The position numbers and the translations under genes were made by a program. Below are positions 1 to 9,510 of a DNA stretch of 64,000 nt, piece by piece. The notes under the pieces were generated by a model. The model was not told where the DNA came from. It saw nothing but the letters and a program-made list of their open reading frames with translations, and searched no databases. Source of the DNA: JAHDDH01 sp963922775 (GTDB taxonomy: Bacteria > Bacteroidota > Bacteroidia > Cytophagales > Amoebophilaceae); NCBI GenBank assembly GCA_963922775.1, contig CAWUJG010000002.1, positions 13,147 to 77,146 on the forward strand, written 5' to 3'. Every line of letters begins with the position of its first letter. The first letter of the stretch is position 1.

Positions 1-1
1 T

Positions 2-88
2 CAGGGTAGGGGAAGAGTATATCAGCAGTCGATAAAGACAGGAAGCCCTATACAGGAAAATTTGTGTATTACATTATACTTGCAATAA
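2..88 (+). CDS. ftsI: FtsI-type penicillin-binding protein, C-terminal end (partial)
   Basis: The frame is open from base 2 and stops at TAA 86-88, giving 28 residues of a protein that begins outside the window. The pattern (GRGRVYQQSIKTGSPI, then an alternating hydrophobic strand) resembles the last strand-helix-strand of a PASTA domain, as found at the C-terminus of Bacteroidetes FtsI/PBP2-type transpeptidases. It ends one base before murE, and ftsI-murE is the usual order in dcw clusters. The assignment rests on this short tail and on the neighbour, so it is an inference. Confidence 0.6.
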   Translation, partial: QGRGRVYQQSIKTGSPIQENLCITLYLQ

Positions 89-89
89 A

Positions 90-1553
90 ATGGTCAGTTT
101 ACAAAGTTTATTACATCATATACCATATAAAACTATAGTAGGCACTTTAGATAAGTCTATTAAGAACATTCATACGCATAGCCTTAAGGCTATATCACAC
201 ACTCTTTTTGTAGCACTTAAGGGTTATCAGCAAGATGGACACCTGTTTATAGAACAGGTTATTCAGCAAGGGTGTCAAGCCATAGTAGTAGAAAGGCTTC
301 CAAAAAATATACATTCTACAACTACTTATATTGTTGTGAATAATACAAAAAAAACTTTAGGCCTACTAGCTAATAGTTTTTACCACTATCCCTCGAAAAA
401 ATTGAAGTTAATTGCTGTGACAGGTACTAATGGTAAAACTAGTATAGTACACTTACTATACCAGCTATTTAAAAATTTGGGCTATTGTGTAGGCATGCTC
501 TCTACTATCTGTAATAAAGTAGATAGTAATGATCCTATAAATACTGCACTTACTACACCTGATAGTCTTACTATAAATAGGCTTTTGTATAAAATGGTGA
601 TGAAGGGGTGTCAGTATTGTTTTATGGAAGCTAGCTCTCATGCTTTGGTCCAGCATCGACTGTTTGACTTGCATTTTACTGGAGCTATTTTTAGTAATAT
701 TTCTCACGATCATCTAGACTATCACAAAACATTCCATCAATATATTGAAGCTAAAAAGGTATTATTTGATATTTTACCTGATTCTGCTTTTGCCCTATAT
801 AATAGTGATGATATGCGTGGTAGACAGATGGTACAAAATACATTAGCTACTACTTATGCCTTCTCCTTGCAAAAAGAAGCACATTTTACAGCTCAAATAT
901 TAGAGCATACTACTGAAGGTATGCATCTATCTATAGATAAAAATGAAGTATGGACTCCCTTGCTCGGCAAGTTTAATGCATATAATTTACTAGCAGTTTA
1001 TGCAACTACTTATTTATTATTACAAGAAAAAAATAATATTTTAGTGGCTATGTCAACCCTTTTGCCAGTACCTGGAAGATGTCAAAAGGTAGTATCTCCT
1101 TATATTAATTTTAAAGCTTTTGTAGATTATGCGCATACACCAGATGCATTAGAAAATATATTAATAATGTTAACAAAAGTTAATGTTAAAAAAAAAAGAA
1201 TAATTACTGTAATAGGCTGTGGAGGAAATAGAGATAAAGATAAAAGGCCTATAATGGGCAGCATAGCACAAAAATATAGCGCTATAGTTATTTTTACTGC
1301 AGATAATCCGCGCTATGAATCATCTGAAAAAATTATTGATGATATGCAAAAAGGTTTATCATCTAAGCAAATAGCTAGTATAATTACTTGTACAGATCGT
1401 AAACAGGCTATACATAGAGCATGTGCCATGGCTCAACAAGATGATATACTTTTGGTGGCAGGTAAAGGACATGAAAAATACCAAGAAATACAGGGTGAGC
1501 GTTTTTTTTTTGATGATGTAGATATTATTGAAAAATGGAACAATTGTGATTAA
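90..1553 (+). CDS. murE: UDP-N-acetylmuramyl-tripeptide synthetase MurE
   Basis: Cytoplasmic Mur ligase that adds the third residue to UDP-MurNAc-L-Ala-D-Glu using ATP. The 487-residue length is normal. The P-loop TGTNGKT is at residues 111-117, the central-domain motif HDHLDYH near 206-212, and DYAHTPDAL at 346-354. DNPR at 405-408 is the signature of enzymes that accept meso-diaminopimelate rather than lysine. The ATG lies one base after the ftsI stop, so the two are probably cotranscribed. mraY and murD, which usually follow in dcw clusters, are absent and leuS comes next after 251 bp, so the cluster has been broken up. Confidence 0.95.
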   Translation: MVSLQSLLHHIPYKTIVGTLDKSIKNIHTHSLKAISHTLFVALKGYQQDGHLFIEQVIQQGCQAIVVERLPKNIHSTTTYIVVNNTKKTLGLLANSFYHYPSKKLKLIAVTGTNGKTSIVHLLYQLFKNLGYCVGMLSTICNKVDSNDPINTALTTPDSLTINRLLYKMVMKGCQYCFMEASSHALVQHRLFDLHFTGAIFSNISHDHLDYHKTFHQYIEAKKVLFDILPDSAFALYNSDDMRGRQMVQNTLATTYAFSLQKEAHFTAQILEHTTEGMHLSIDKNEVWTPLLGKFNAYNLLAVYATTYLLLQEKNNILVAMSTLLPVPGRCQKVVSPYINFKAFVDYAHTPDALENILIMLTKVNVKKKRIITVIGCGGNRDKDKRPIMGSIAQKYSAIVIFTADNPRYESSEKIIDDMQKGLSSKQIASIITCTDRKQAIHRACAMAQQDDILLVAGKGHEKYQEIQGERFFFDDVDIIEKWNNCD

Positions 1554-1804
1554 AATACCATAAACAAGAAAGGTCAATCAGTTTTAAGTTAAAAATATGT
1601 CTCCCTTCTTGTCAATAAGAATACGAATATAAAAATATTTTATTATTTTTATATATGTAGATTAACCATTTTTGTTATATTTTATCATTTAGAAAAATAT
1701 AATATTGGATTAGTGTATTATTATTTTTATAGTTCCTTATTCGATAATGGTAAAAAATTTAATTTAAATTATAGATATTTATCTGCTATTATAATCTTTT
1801 CATC

Positions 1805-4573
1805 ATGCAACCAAACTATTTCCAACAAATAGAAAAAAAATGGCAAAAATATTGGAAAACAAATGAAACATTTGCTTGCTATGAAGATTCTGACAAAGAA
1901 AAATTTTATGTATTAGACATGTTTCCATATCCTTCTGGTGAAGGGCTACATGTAGGTCATCCCGTAGGGTATATTGCTTCTGATATTATAGCACGTTACA
2001 AACGACACAAACAATATAATGTATTACATCCTATTGGATTTGATGCTTTTGGTCTTCCAGCAGAACAGTATGCTATACAAACTGGTCAGCACCCATCCAT
2101 TACCACAGAAAAAAATATAGCTAAATATATAATACAACTCCAAAATTTAGGTTTTTCTTTTGACTGGAATAGAACTATTTCTACTGCAGATCCTGATTTC
2201 TATACTTGGACACAATGGATATTTATCCAGCTTTATAACTGCTGGTTTGACCCTGATGATATGGCAGCTAAACCACTATATACTTTGCTCAAAGATTTTA
2301 AAAATAGTGGTAATCTTTTTCTTGATCATGATGTAGATGTACCTATATTTACAGCTACTCAATGGTGTAGTATGGAACCTTATGAGCAAGAAAATATTTT
2401 GAATAAATATCGAATGGCTTATTTAGAAGATGTTAAGGTAAACTGGTGTCCTGCCCTTGGTACTGTGCTTTCTAATGATGAAGTAAAAGATGGGTATTCA
2501 AAACGGGGAGATCATCCGGTAATACAAAAAAAAATGAGACAATGGTGTTTACGTCTTTCCAGCTTTGCTGAACGTTTAATTATGGGTTTAGATGAATTAG
2601 AATGGCCAGGGTATATAAAAGAAATTCAAAAAAACTGGATAGGAAAAACTGTGGGGGCAACATTCGATTTTTTATTGCCCAGTCATCCTGAAAAAAAAAT
2701 TTCTGCCTTTAGCACACACCCAGAATACTGTTTTGGTATTACCTTTTTGGCCATGTCCCCAGAACATCCGTTGTGTAGCTCTATAGCTACTCCAGAACAA
2801 CAGGAAAAAGTAGAGCGTTATATACAAGCATGCCAATATAAATCTGATAGGGAACGATTACAAAATGTAGACGATATTTCTGGTGTATTTACAGGTACTT
2901 ATGGTATACATCCCTTGACGAATGAAGAGATTCCTATCTATATTGCAGACTATATTTCTGGTCATTTTGCTACAGGCATAATTATGGGAATACCTGCTCA
3001 TGATCCCAAACACTACCGTTTTGCTCAACTTATGGACCTGCCCATTGTGCGTACAATGTATTATAACAGTGAACCTTTACCACACACAAGTAGCTATGGA
3101 AAAATGGTAAACTCAAAATTCATGAATGGCATGTCCCACTATCATGCACGCATATGTATATCCCGTTATCTGCGCAATAAAGAATGGGGAAGAATGAGGA
3201 TATACTATAAATTGCGTGATCCTGTCTTTAGTAGACAAAGATATTGGGGAGAACCTATCCCAATATATTATAAAGATAATGTACCTTACAGTCTACCGGT
3301 TGAAGAGTTACCATTAAAGCTTCCTTCAATAGAAAAATTTTTACCTACCTCCTCTGGAAAACCTCCTTTGGCCAGAGCAAAAGATTGGACTTTTAAAGGA
3401 CATCCTTTAGAATACCATACCATGCCCGGGTGGGCAGGTTCTAGTTGGTATTTTATCCGCTATATGGATCCTAAAAATAAAGAAGATTGTATATCAAGAG
3501 AAATAAAAAAATACTGGGAAAATGTAGATCTATATGTAGGTGGAGCTGAACACGCTACAGGGCATCTTTTATATGCTCGATTTATCCATCAGTTTTTGTA
3601 CGATTTAGGATATGTTACTGCAAAAGAGCCCTTTCAAAAATACCTCAATCAAGGCATGATACAGGGAAAATCGTATTTTGTATACCGGATAAAAAATACC
3701 AATAAGTTTGTGAGTTATAATTTGAAAGATAAGTATAACACCACTGCTCTTTATGTACATAACCGTCTGGTAAATAATAATATTTTAGATTTAGAAGGTT
3801 TTAAACAATGGCAACCACAATATAAAGACGCTTTATTTATTCTGGAAGATGAAAAATATATTTGTGGCAATGAAATAGAAAAGATGTCTAAGTCAAAATA
3901 CAATGTTGTTAATCCTGATGATATTATAACTCAATATAGTGCCGATACTTTACGTGTATATACTATGTTTTTAGGCCCTATAGAACAATCTAAGCCTTGG
4001 GATACACATGGTATAGAAGGAAGCTATCGTTTTTTGGTAAAATTTTGGAAACTATTTCACAGTGAAAAAAACCAATACAAAGTAACTGATAATAACCCAT
4101 CTCTTGAAGAGAAAAAAATTTTACACTATACTATAAAAAAAGTAGAGCAAGATATTAATAAATATCAGTTTAACACTGCTATTAGTACTATGATGATTGC
4201 TGTAAATCAGTTTACAAAAATGCAGTGTAATAAAAAGGCTGTATTACAACCTTTAGTTATACTACTTTCTCCTTTTGCTCCTCATTTAGCAGAGGAATTG
4301 TGGCAAAAATTAGGCCATGATGCTACCATAGCCTATGCCTCTTTTCCCCACTGGGATACTAAATACACTATAGAAGACTATTATACCTATCCTATTGCTA
4401 TTGATGGAAAGCTGAGAACAAAGAAAAAAATATCGCTTATGTTGCAAAAACCAGAGGTAACAAAAATTGTTCTAGAAAATGAAGTAGTAAAAAAATGGAC
4501 TAAAAGAAAAAAAATAGTAAAAATAATTTATGTGCCTGAAAAAATGATTAACATTGTAACTGAATCTGCATAA
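1805..4573 (+). CDS. leuS: Leucyl-tRNA synthetase
   Basis: Class I aminoacyl-tRNA synthetase charging tRNA-Leu. The 922 residues carry HVGH at 49-52 in the nucleotide-binding fold, a CP1 editing domain in roughly the middle third (GTGTYGIHPLTNE-like region and the GIPAHD motif), and KMSKS at 693-697. Between the catalytic core and KMSKS there is an extra stretch of about 70 residues, a region that varies among LeuRS proteins. The C-terminus is a short tRNA-binding domain. It is preceded by a 251 bp gap with no recognisable site and followed ten bases later by the GlmM-type gene. Confidence 0.96.
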   Translation: MQPNYFQQIEKKWQKYWKTNETFACYEDSDKEKFYVLDMFPYPSGEGLHVGHPVGYIASDIIARYKRHKQYNVLHPIGFDAFGLPAEQYAIQTGQHPSITTEKNIAKYIIQLQNLGFSFDWNRTISTADPDFYTWTQWIFIQLYNCWFDPDDMAAKPLYTLLKDFKNSGNLFLDHDVDVPIFTATQWCSMEPYEQENILNKYRMAYLEDVKVNWCPALGTVLSNDEVKDGYSKRGDHPVIQKKMRQWCLRLSSFAERLIMGLDELEWPGYIKEIQKNWIGKTVGATFDFLLPSHPEKKISAFSTHPEYCFGITFLAMSPEHPLCSSIATPEQQEKVERYIQACQYKSDRERLQNVDDISGVFTGTYGIHPLTNEEIPIYIADYISGHFATGIIMGIPAHDPKHYRFAQLMDLPIVRTMYYNSEPLPHTSSYGKMVNSKFMNGMSHYHARICISRYLRNKEWGRMRIYYKLRDPVFSRQRYWGEPIPIYYKDNVPYSLPVEELPLKLPSIEKFLPTSSGKPPLARAKDWTFKGHPLEYHTMPGWAGSSWYFIRYMDPKNKEDCISREIKKYWENVDLYVGGAEHATGHLLYARFIHQFLYDLGYVTAKEPFQKYLNQGMIQGKSYFVYRIKNTNKFVSYNLKDKYNTTALYVHNRLVNNNILDLEGFKQWQPQYKDALFILEDEKYICGNEIEKMSKSKYNVVNPDDIITQYSADTLRVYTMFLGPIEQSKPWDTHGIEGSYRFLVKFWKLFHSEKNQYKVTDNNPSLEEKKILHYTIKKVEQDINKYQFNTAISTMMIAVNQFTKMQCNKKAVLQPLVILLSPFAPHLAEELWQKLGHDATIAYASFPHWDTKYTIEDYYTYPIAIDGKLRTKKKISLMLQKPEVTKIVLENEVVKKWTKRKKIVKIIYVPEKMINIVTESA

Positions 4574-4583
4574 AATATTATAG

Positions 4584-5981
4584 ATGAATTTGATAAAATC
4601 AATATCTGGCATACGGGGTATTGTAGGAGAAGTACAGGGAGAGGGTTTTACTCCTTGGGATATTATATCTTCTACTGTGGCTTTTGGCCAATGGCTAAAG
4701 AAAAAATATAACACCCATATTTATTGTATTATTGGCCGTGATGGTAGGGCTTCAGGTAGTATAATAAGTAAAACTGTAGGGTCTACTTTACAAAGTATGG
4801 GTATTCATACAGTAGATATAGGATGTAATACTACTCCATCTTTGGCCAACTATATTCCCAAAATTGGTGCTCAAGGAGGTATTATGATTACAGCCAGTCA
4901 TAATCCTATAGAATGGAATGGACTAAAACTATTCAATGCTTTAGGAGAGAGTTTAAGCCGAGTACAAGCAGAAGAGGTATATCAAGAAGAAAGATATAGT
5001 TTACAGGCTCGTTTTGAGCCACATAATCAGTTAGGAAAGTATATAAGACATCAGTCAGAAAAGGTTATACAATACCATATTAACAAGATCAAAGCATTAT
5101 CTTTAGTACAAGTAGAAGCAATTAAAAAACATAATTTTTCTATAGCTATAGATACCATTAATTCTTCTGGAAGCATTGCTATTCCTCTACTCTTATATAG
5201 TCTAGGTGTGAAAAATATACAACATATTAATAATACTTGTGATGGGCAGTTTGCTCATAATCCTGAGCCCTTAATACCTCACCTTGGTAGTCTTATCAAT
5301 ATAATGCAAACAGGAAAGTATGATATTGGCTTTGTTGTAGATCCTGATGTAGATCGTTTAGTCATGATTACTGAAAATGGTTATCCCTTTGGAGAAGAAT
5401 ATACTTTAGTGGCTATAGCAGATTATATTTTACAGCATTCTCCTTATGGATGTTGTACAGTATCCAATATTTCTTCTACAAAATCATTACAAAAATTGTC
5501 TAATCAATATAAATCAAAACATTTTTCTTCTCCTATTGGAGAATCACATGTAATAGAAAAAATGAAAGAACGAGGTGCTATTATTGGAGGAGAAGGTAAT
5601 GGGGGTATTATATATCCAAAACTGCATTATAGTCGTGATGCTTTGGTGGGTATAGCCCTTATACTTTCGTATCTTGCCACAAGTAAAAAGAAGATTTCAG
5701 CAATAAAACAAGCTTTACCACAATATTATATGATTAAACTAGCTATAGAGATTACAGCAACACAAAGTGTGGAAAAAATATTTGAAAAGCTACAATCAAA
5801 ATACCAACAATATCCTATAGAAAAAACTGATGGCATAAAAATTTTTTTTGAAGATGCTTGGATAAACATCAGAAAATCGAATACAGAGTCCAAATTACGT
5901 ATTATTGTAGAAGCTCCTACAGAAGCTGAAGCTAAAGCAATACTTTCTTCAGTAAAAGAAAAAATAGGTATTATTATATGA
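4584..5981 (+). CDS. glmM: Phosphohexomutase, probably phosphoglucosamine mutase GlmM
   Basis: Alpha-D-phosphohexomutase family. It most likely converts glucosamine-6-phosphate to glucosamine-1-phosphate, feeding UDP-GlcNAc and peptidoglycan precursor synthesis. The phosphoserine loop TASHNP places the active Ser at 105, the metal loop DPDVDR is at 253-258, and the sugar-binding loop GGEGNGG at 335-341. The 465-residue length fits. Phosphomannomutase or phosphoglucomutase activity cannot be excluded from sequence alone; nearby murE favours GlmM. Its TGA stop overlaps the ATG of the next gene (ATGA at 5978-5981), which suggests translational coupling. Confidence 0.82.
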   Translation: MNLIKSISGIRGIVGEVQGEGFTPWDIISSTVAFGQWLKKKYNTHIYCIIGRDGRASGSIISKTVGSTLQSMGIHTVDIGCNTTPSLANYIPKIGAQGGIMITASHNPIEWNGLKLFNALGESLSRVQAEEVYQEERYSLQARFEPHNQLGKYIRHQSEKVIQYHINKIKALSLVQVEAIKKHNFSIAIDTINSSGSIAIPLLLYSLGVKNIQHINNTCDGQFAHNPEPLIPHLGSLINIMQTGKYDIGFVVDPDVDRLVMITENGYPFGEEYTLVAIADYILQHSPYGCCTVSNISSTKSLQKLSNQYKSKHFSSPIGESHVIEKMKERGAIIGGEGNGGIIYPKLHYSRDALVGIALILSYLATSKKKISAIKQALPQYYMIKLAIEITATQSVEKIFEKLQSKYQQYPIEKTDGIKIFFEDAWINIRKSNTESKLRIIVEAPTEAEAKAILSSVKEKIGIII

Positions 5982-7213
5982 TAATTCATTATGATCATTG
6001 GACGTTAAACAATGGTTTAAACGTTATATGCCATGTCAATCCATCCAGTACATTGGCTACAATAAATGTACTGTATCATGTAGGATCATCTCATGAGCCT
6101 CAAAATAAAACAGGTTTAGCCCATCTTTGTGAACATTTAATGTTTGGTGCTTCACAGCATGTGCTTTGTTATGATAAGGCACTTCAACGTGTAGGGGGAG
6201 ATAATAATGCTTATACTACAAAAGATGTAACACACTATCACTGTACCTTACCACCTAATAATATAGAAACAGGGTTTTGGCTAGAGTCTGACAGAATGCT
6301 TGGGTTAAAGCTTACACAGCAAAGTGTTGACATACAGAAAAAAGTAGTAATAGAAGAGTTTAAAGAATGTTATCTGAATCAGCCTTATGGAGATATATGG
6401 CTTCATCTACTTCCTTTAGCATATGGGAATCATCCATACCATTGGCCTACTATTGGCAAGAGCATTATGGATATTGAAAGCATTACTTTAGAAGATGTAA
6501 AGAGTTTTTTTGCGCATCATTATATTCCTCAAAAGGCTACACTAGTAGTAGCAGGTAATGTACAATGTAGTGAGATTAAAAGGCTAAGCAAAAAATGGTT
6601 TGAATCTATTCCAGCAAATAAAAATGTGCAGCAATCTAAATTACATATAGAAGATATAGTTATACCTCAAGTTAAAGCAAAATATAAACAGATAAAAGCT
6701 AAAGGTGAACCTGGGTTATTTAAAGCATATACTATACCTGGCATAAAAAAAAGAGTACATATAAGTCTAACATTATATGCAGCTATGTTGAACAATCAGT
6801 CTTCTAAATTTTATCAAAAATTAATCAAAGAAAAACAATATTGCAGTAGTTATGTTGTATATATTTTAGATTATATTCATACAAGTCTATTTGTTATAGA
6901 AGTCTATAGTCAAGAAAAAAATAGATTAGAGATTATAGATAATATGATAGCGAAATTGCTCTTACAAGAGGCTCCATTAATTGATACTACTATGCTGTCG
7001 AGTGTAAAAAATAAGATGGAGATGCAATTATCTTTAGCACATTCAGATATTTTATATGTAGCTGATACTTTAGCTATGGGTCATTTTTTAGGAAATATGA
7101 ATAACATTAATGAACAGGTTCCCTTAATGCAAAGTATACATAAAAAGGAGATCCAAAATGCTGTGGATACTTATTTAGTAGCGGAGAATTGTACTTCTAT
7201 TTCTTATCTATAA
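5978..7213 (+). CDS. M16 family zinc metallopeptidase (pitrilysin/processing-peptidase-like)
   Basis: Inverted zinc motif HLCEH at residues 49-53, with a distal Glu in the VVIEEFKE segment near 126-130 as third ligand. The 411 residues correspond to one active M16 half plus the following inactive domain, as in the short bacterial M16B enzymes. No signal peptide is visible, although Bacteroidetes members often act in the periplasm. It overlaps the GlmM-type gene by four bases. The substrate is unknown; family members degrade small peptides or process leader sequences. Confidence 0.88.
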   Translation: MIIHYDHWTLNNGLNVICHVNPSSTLATINVLYHVGSSHEPQNKTGLAHLCEHLMFGASQHVLCYDKALQRVGGDNNAYTTKDVTHYHCTLPPNNIETGFWLESDRMLGLKLTQQSVDIQKKVVIEEFKECYLNQPYGDIWLHLLPLAYGNHPYHWPTIGKSIMDIESITLEDVKSFFAHHYIPQKATLVVAGNVQCSEIKRLSKKWFESIPANKNVQQSKLHIEDIVIPQVKAKYKQIKAKGEPGLFKAYTIPGIKKRVHISLTLYAAMLNNQSSKFYQKLIKEKQYCSSYVVYILDYIHTSLFVIEVYSQEKNRLEIIDNMIAKLLLQEAPLIDTTMLSSVKNKMEMQLSLAHSDILYVADTLAMGHFLGNMNNINEQVPLMQSIHKKEIQNAVDTYLVAENCTSISYL

Positions 7214-7361
7214 AAAAGCTGAGGTTAATATTTACTTGCTTTTTATTTATCATATATTGATTTTTTGTATAAATATTGTCTTTTTTAGTCAGTAAAAATG
7301 TATGTTTCAATGATATATGTAATATTAAATCGGTTTAGTCTTATCCATTAAATACTTCGTA

Positions 7362-8402
7362 ATGACTAGATATCCACCTAACAGAAAGGCTGTATTTACC
7401 CATGCTGATGGTCTCATGCAAGGGGTTCCTCATGATCATCTATTCAAAAATAGCTTTAGCTATCCAGATATAGCCCAATATTTTTTTAAAGCAGTGCTAG
7501 ATCCATCTATACTAGATGAAGTTGACTTGAGCACACTAAAAAAGGAAAACAATAGCCTTCTCTCTACCTATCAAAATGAAAGACACTGTGACTTGGTTTT
7601 GAGTTCTACATTTAGAGGTAAACCACAGAGTATTTATTTTATAATAGAACACCAATCAACCCCAGATGTTACTATGAGAAATAGGATGCTAGAATATAAA
7701 ACACTGTTCTTAAATAATTGGAAAAAAGACTCTCAAAATAGAGGAAGAAAATAGCCCTTAGTAATGTTTTTTTGTCTTTACCATGGTAAAACTTTATATC
7801 CCTATAGTACAGATTATTATGAACAGTTTTTACATCCAGATTTATCTCAAACTGAACACTTAAACATGCATTTGATAGATCTAAATACATTTTCTTCTAA
7901 AAAATACTTGTCCTATGGACCCTTAAGTCTTATATTATATTTATTAAATTGTAGTGGTGGAAGTAAAAACTATTTATCGGCAATAAAATCAGCCAAAAAA
8001 CTAGGCATGGTAAAATCCTTAGAAAAAGTACCTATTTCTCATGATTTTATATCTCTAATAAACATATATTTGTATATTGTAGTTCGAGAAGAGAATATAG
8101 ATGAAATACTAAAAGAGTTCAAAGTAACTCCTAAAATACACAAGCAATTTATGGAATATATTCAACAGGTAAGATCCAAATGGATGGAAAGAGGTAGGGA
8201 AGAGGGAAGGGAAGAAGGCCTATTCCTTGGAATGGAAAAGGGTAAAAAAGAAGGTCCATTCCTTGGAATGGAAAAGGGTAAAAAAGAAGAGAAATTAGCA
8301 ATAGCCCAAGCACTTTTCAAACAAGGTATAGATATAAAAATTATAGAAAGTGTCACAGGTTTATCACGGAAAGATATTCTAGACTTGAGAGCACAGTGTT
8401 AA
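7362..8402 (+). pseudogene. Rpn-family PD-(D/E)XK nuclease/putative transposase, interrupted by one in-frame stop
   Basis: Two open segments (7362-7754 and 7764-8402) lie in the same frame and are separated only by TAG at 7752-7754. Read through, they give a single protein of 346 codons with the layout of YhgA-like/Rpn proteins. An N-terminal nuclease half carries CDLV followed by FIIEHQS (D...ExQ core), then LYHGK at the start of the second segment, and a repetitive Glu/Lys/Gly-rich tail ends in a small helical domain. A single sense-to-amber change would explain the break. Rpn1-type proteins (established knowledge) are nucleases promoting recA-independent recombination. It could still give two polypeptides, but the second would lack the catalytic half. 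Confidence 0.85.
8217..8288 (+). repeat. Two tandem 36-bp repeats in the Rpn pseudogene
   Basis: Units 8217-8252 and 8253-8288 differ at only two positions and each encodes 12 residues of the form G-x-FLGMEKGKKE. Each contains CCATTCC/GGAATGG-type inverted symmetry around a TT centre. Short in-frame repeats in the charged tail are common in Rpn proteins and probably expand by slippage. Confidence 0.9.
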
Positions 8403-8495
8403 AATATTTAAATTTTTTTGTATTGTGGGGGTATTATGTGTTTAAAAATAACTAGATAATTAGCTGTTAGCTGTATTGGATACTTTTTTTAATTT

Positions 8496-9419
8496 ATGTC
8501 TTGTTTAGATATTGCTCACTTATTAAGTATACAATCTCTTTCTCTAGCTGATATACATAAAATTTTTGACCTTACTACAAAAATTCGTCAAGAGCCTTGT
8601 AATACTTTACTTCAAAAACTACAACATATTACTATTGCTAATATTTTTTTTGAAAATTCCACACGAACAAAACTGGCCTTTGAAGTAGCAGAGAAAAATT
8701 TAGGTATGAAAATACTTAATTTTGCTGCACAGAGTAGTTCCCTAAAAAAGGGCGAAACATTATTAGATACAGTAAAAAATATTGTAGCTATGCAAGTACA
8801 AATGGTGGTGCTAAGGCATGCTGATCCTGGTGCAGCATATTTGTTATCACAACATGTAGATGCACATATTATTAATGCTGGAGATGGTACGCATGAACAT
8901 CCTACACAAGCATTACAAGATGCTTACACTATGCATAGTTATTTGGGCAATTTGTATTATAAACATATTGCTATACTTGGAGATATTGTGCATTCACGTG
9001 TAGCATTATCTAACATTTTTTTATTGCAAAAACTAGGGGCTAAAGTAATGGTTTGTAGCCCTAATACTCTTCTTCCTTCACATATTCATCATTTAGGTGT
9101 AAAGGTAGCTGCTAACATACAAGAAGCAGTAGACTGGTGCGATGTGGCTTATGTATTGCGTATACAGAAAGAAAGACAAAAAGAAAAAGATAGCGCTCTG
9201 CCGTCGTTAAGAGAATATCAACTTTATTTTGGTCTTAATAAGGCTTTGGTCAAGTCTCGTAAAAAAAAAATATGGATAATGCATCCTGGTCCTATTAATC
9301 CTAATGTAGAAATTACAGACTATGTAGTAGAAAATAGTCCTGCCATTTTAACCCAAGTACGTCACGGTGTTGCCATAAGAATGGCTGTATTATATTTATT
9401 GGCTACTTCTTCTTTATAG
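8496..9419 (+). CDS. pyrB: Aspartate carbamoyltransferase catalytic chain
   Basis: Transfers the carbamoyl group to aspartate, the committed step of pyrimidine synthesis. The 307 residues carry the carbamoyl-phosphate motif STRT at 55-58, the SSLKKGET loop around 81-88, HPTQ at 135-138 and HPGPINP near 260 in the aspartate domain. All of these distinguish it from ornithine transcarbamylase. No pyrI or other pyr gene lies nearby; the flanks are two pseudogenes. It is intact despite this, so it is either retained for selection or a late survivor of a lost pathway. Confidence 0.93.
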   Translation: MSCLDIAHLLSIQSLSLADIHKIFDLTTKIRQEPCNTLLQKLQHITIANIFFENSTRTKLAFEVAEKNLGMKILNFAAQSSSLKKGETLLDTVKNIVAMQVQMVVLRHADPGAAYLLSQHVDAHIINAGDGTHEHPTQALQDAYTMHSYLGNLYYKHIAILGDIVHSRVALSNIFLLQKLGAKVMVCSPNTLLPSHIHHLGVKVAANIQEAVDWCDVAYVLRIQKERQKEKDSALPSLREYQLYFGLNKALVKSRKKKIWIMHPGPINPNVEITDYVVENSPAILTQVRHGVAIRMAVLYLLATSSL

Positions 9420-9428
9420 AAGAAAACT

Positions 9429-9463
9429 AAGAGATCAAGAATAAAATATATTTTTGATCTCTT
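9429..9463 (+). terminator. Hairpin after pyrB, possible terminator
   Basis: A perfect ten-base inverted repeat, AAGAGATCAA (9429-9438) and TTGATCTCTT (9454-9463), surrounds an AT-only loop 11 bases after the pyrB stop. No T-run follows on the plus strand, so it is either a weak terminator or an RNA 3' end stabiliser. It also separates pyrB from the opposing lipoprotein pseudogene. Confidence 0.5.
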
Positions 9464-9510
9464 ACGGTATGTATAAAAGACTTTAGAGAGGAATTTGATA
9501 AGATTTAATC

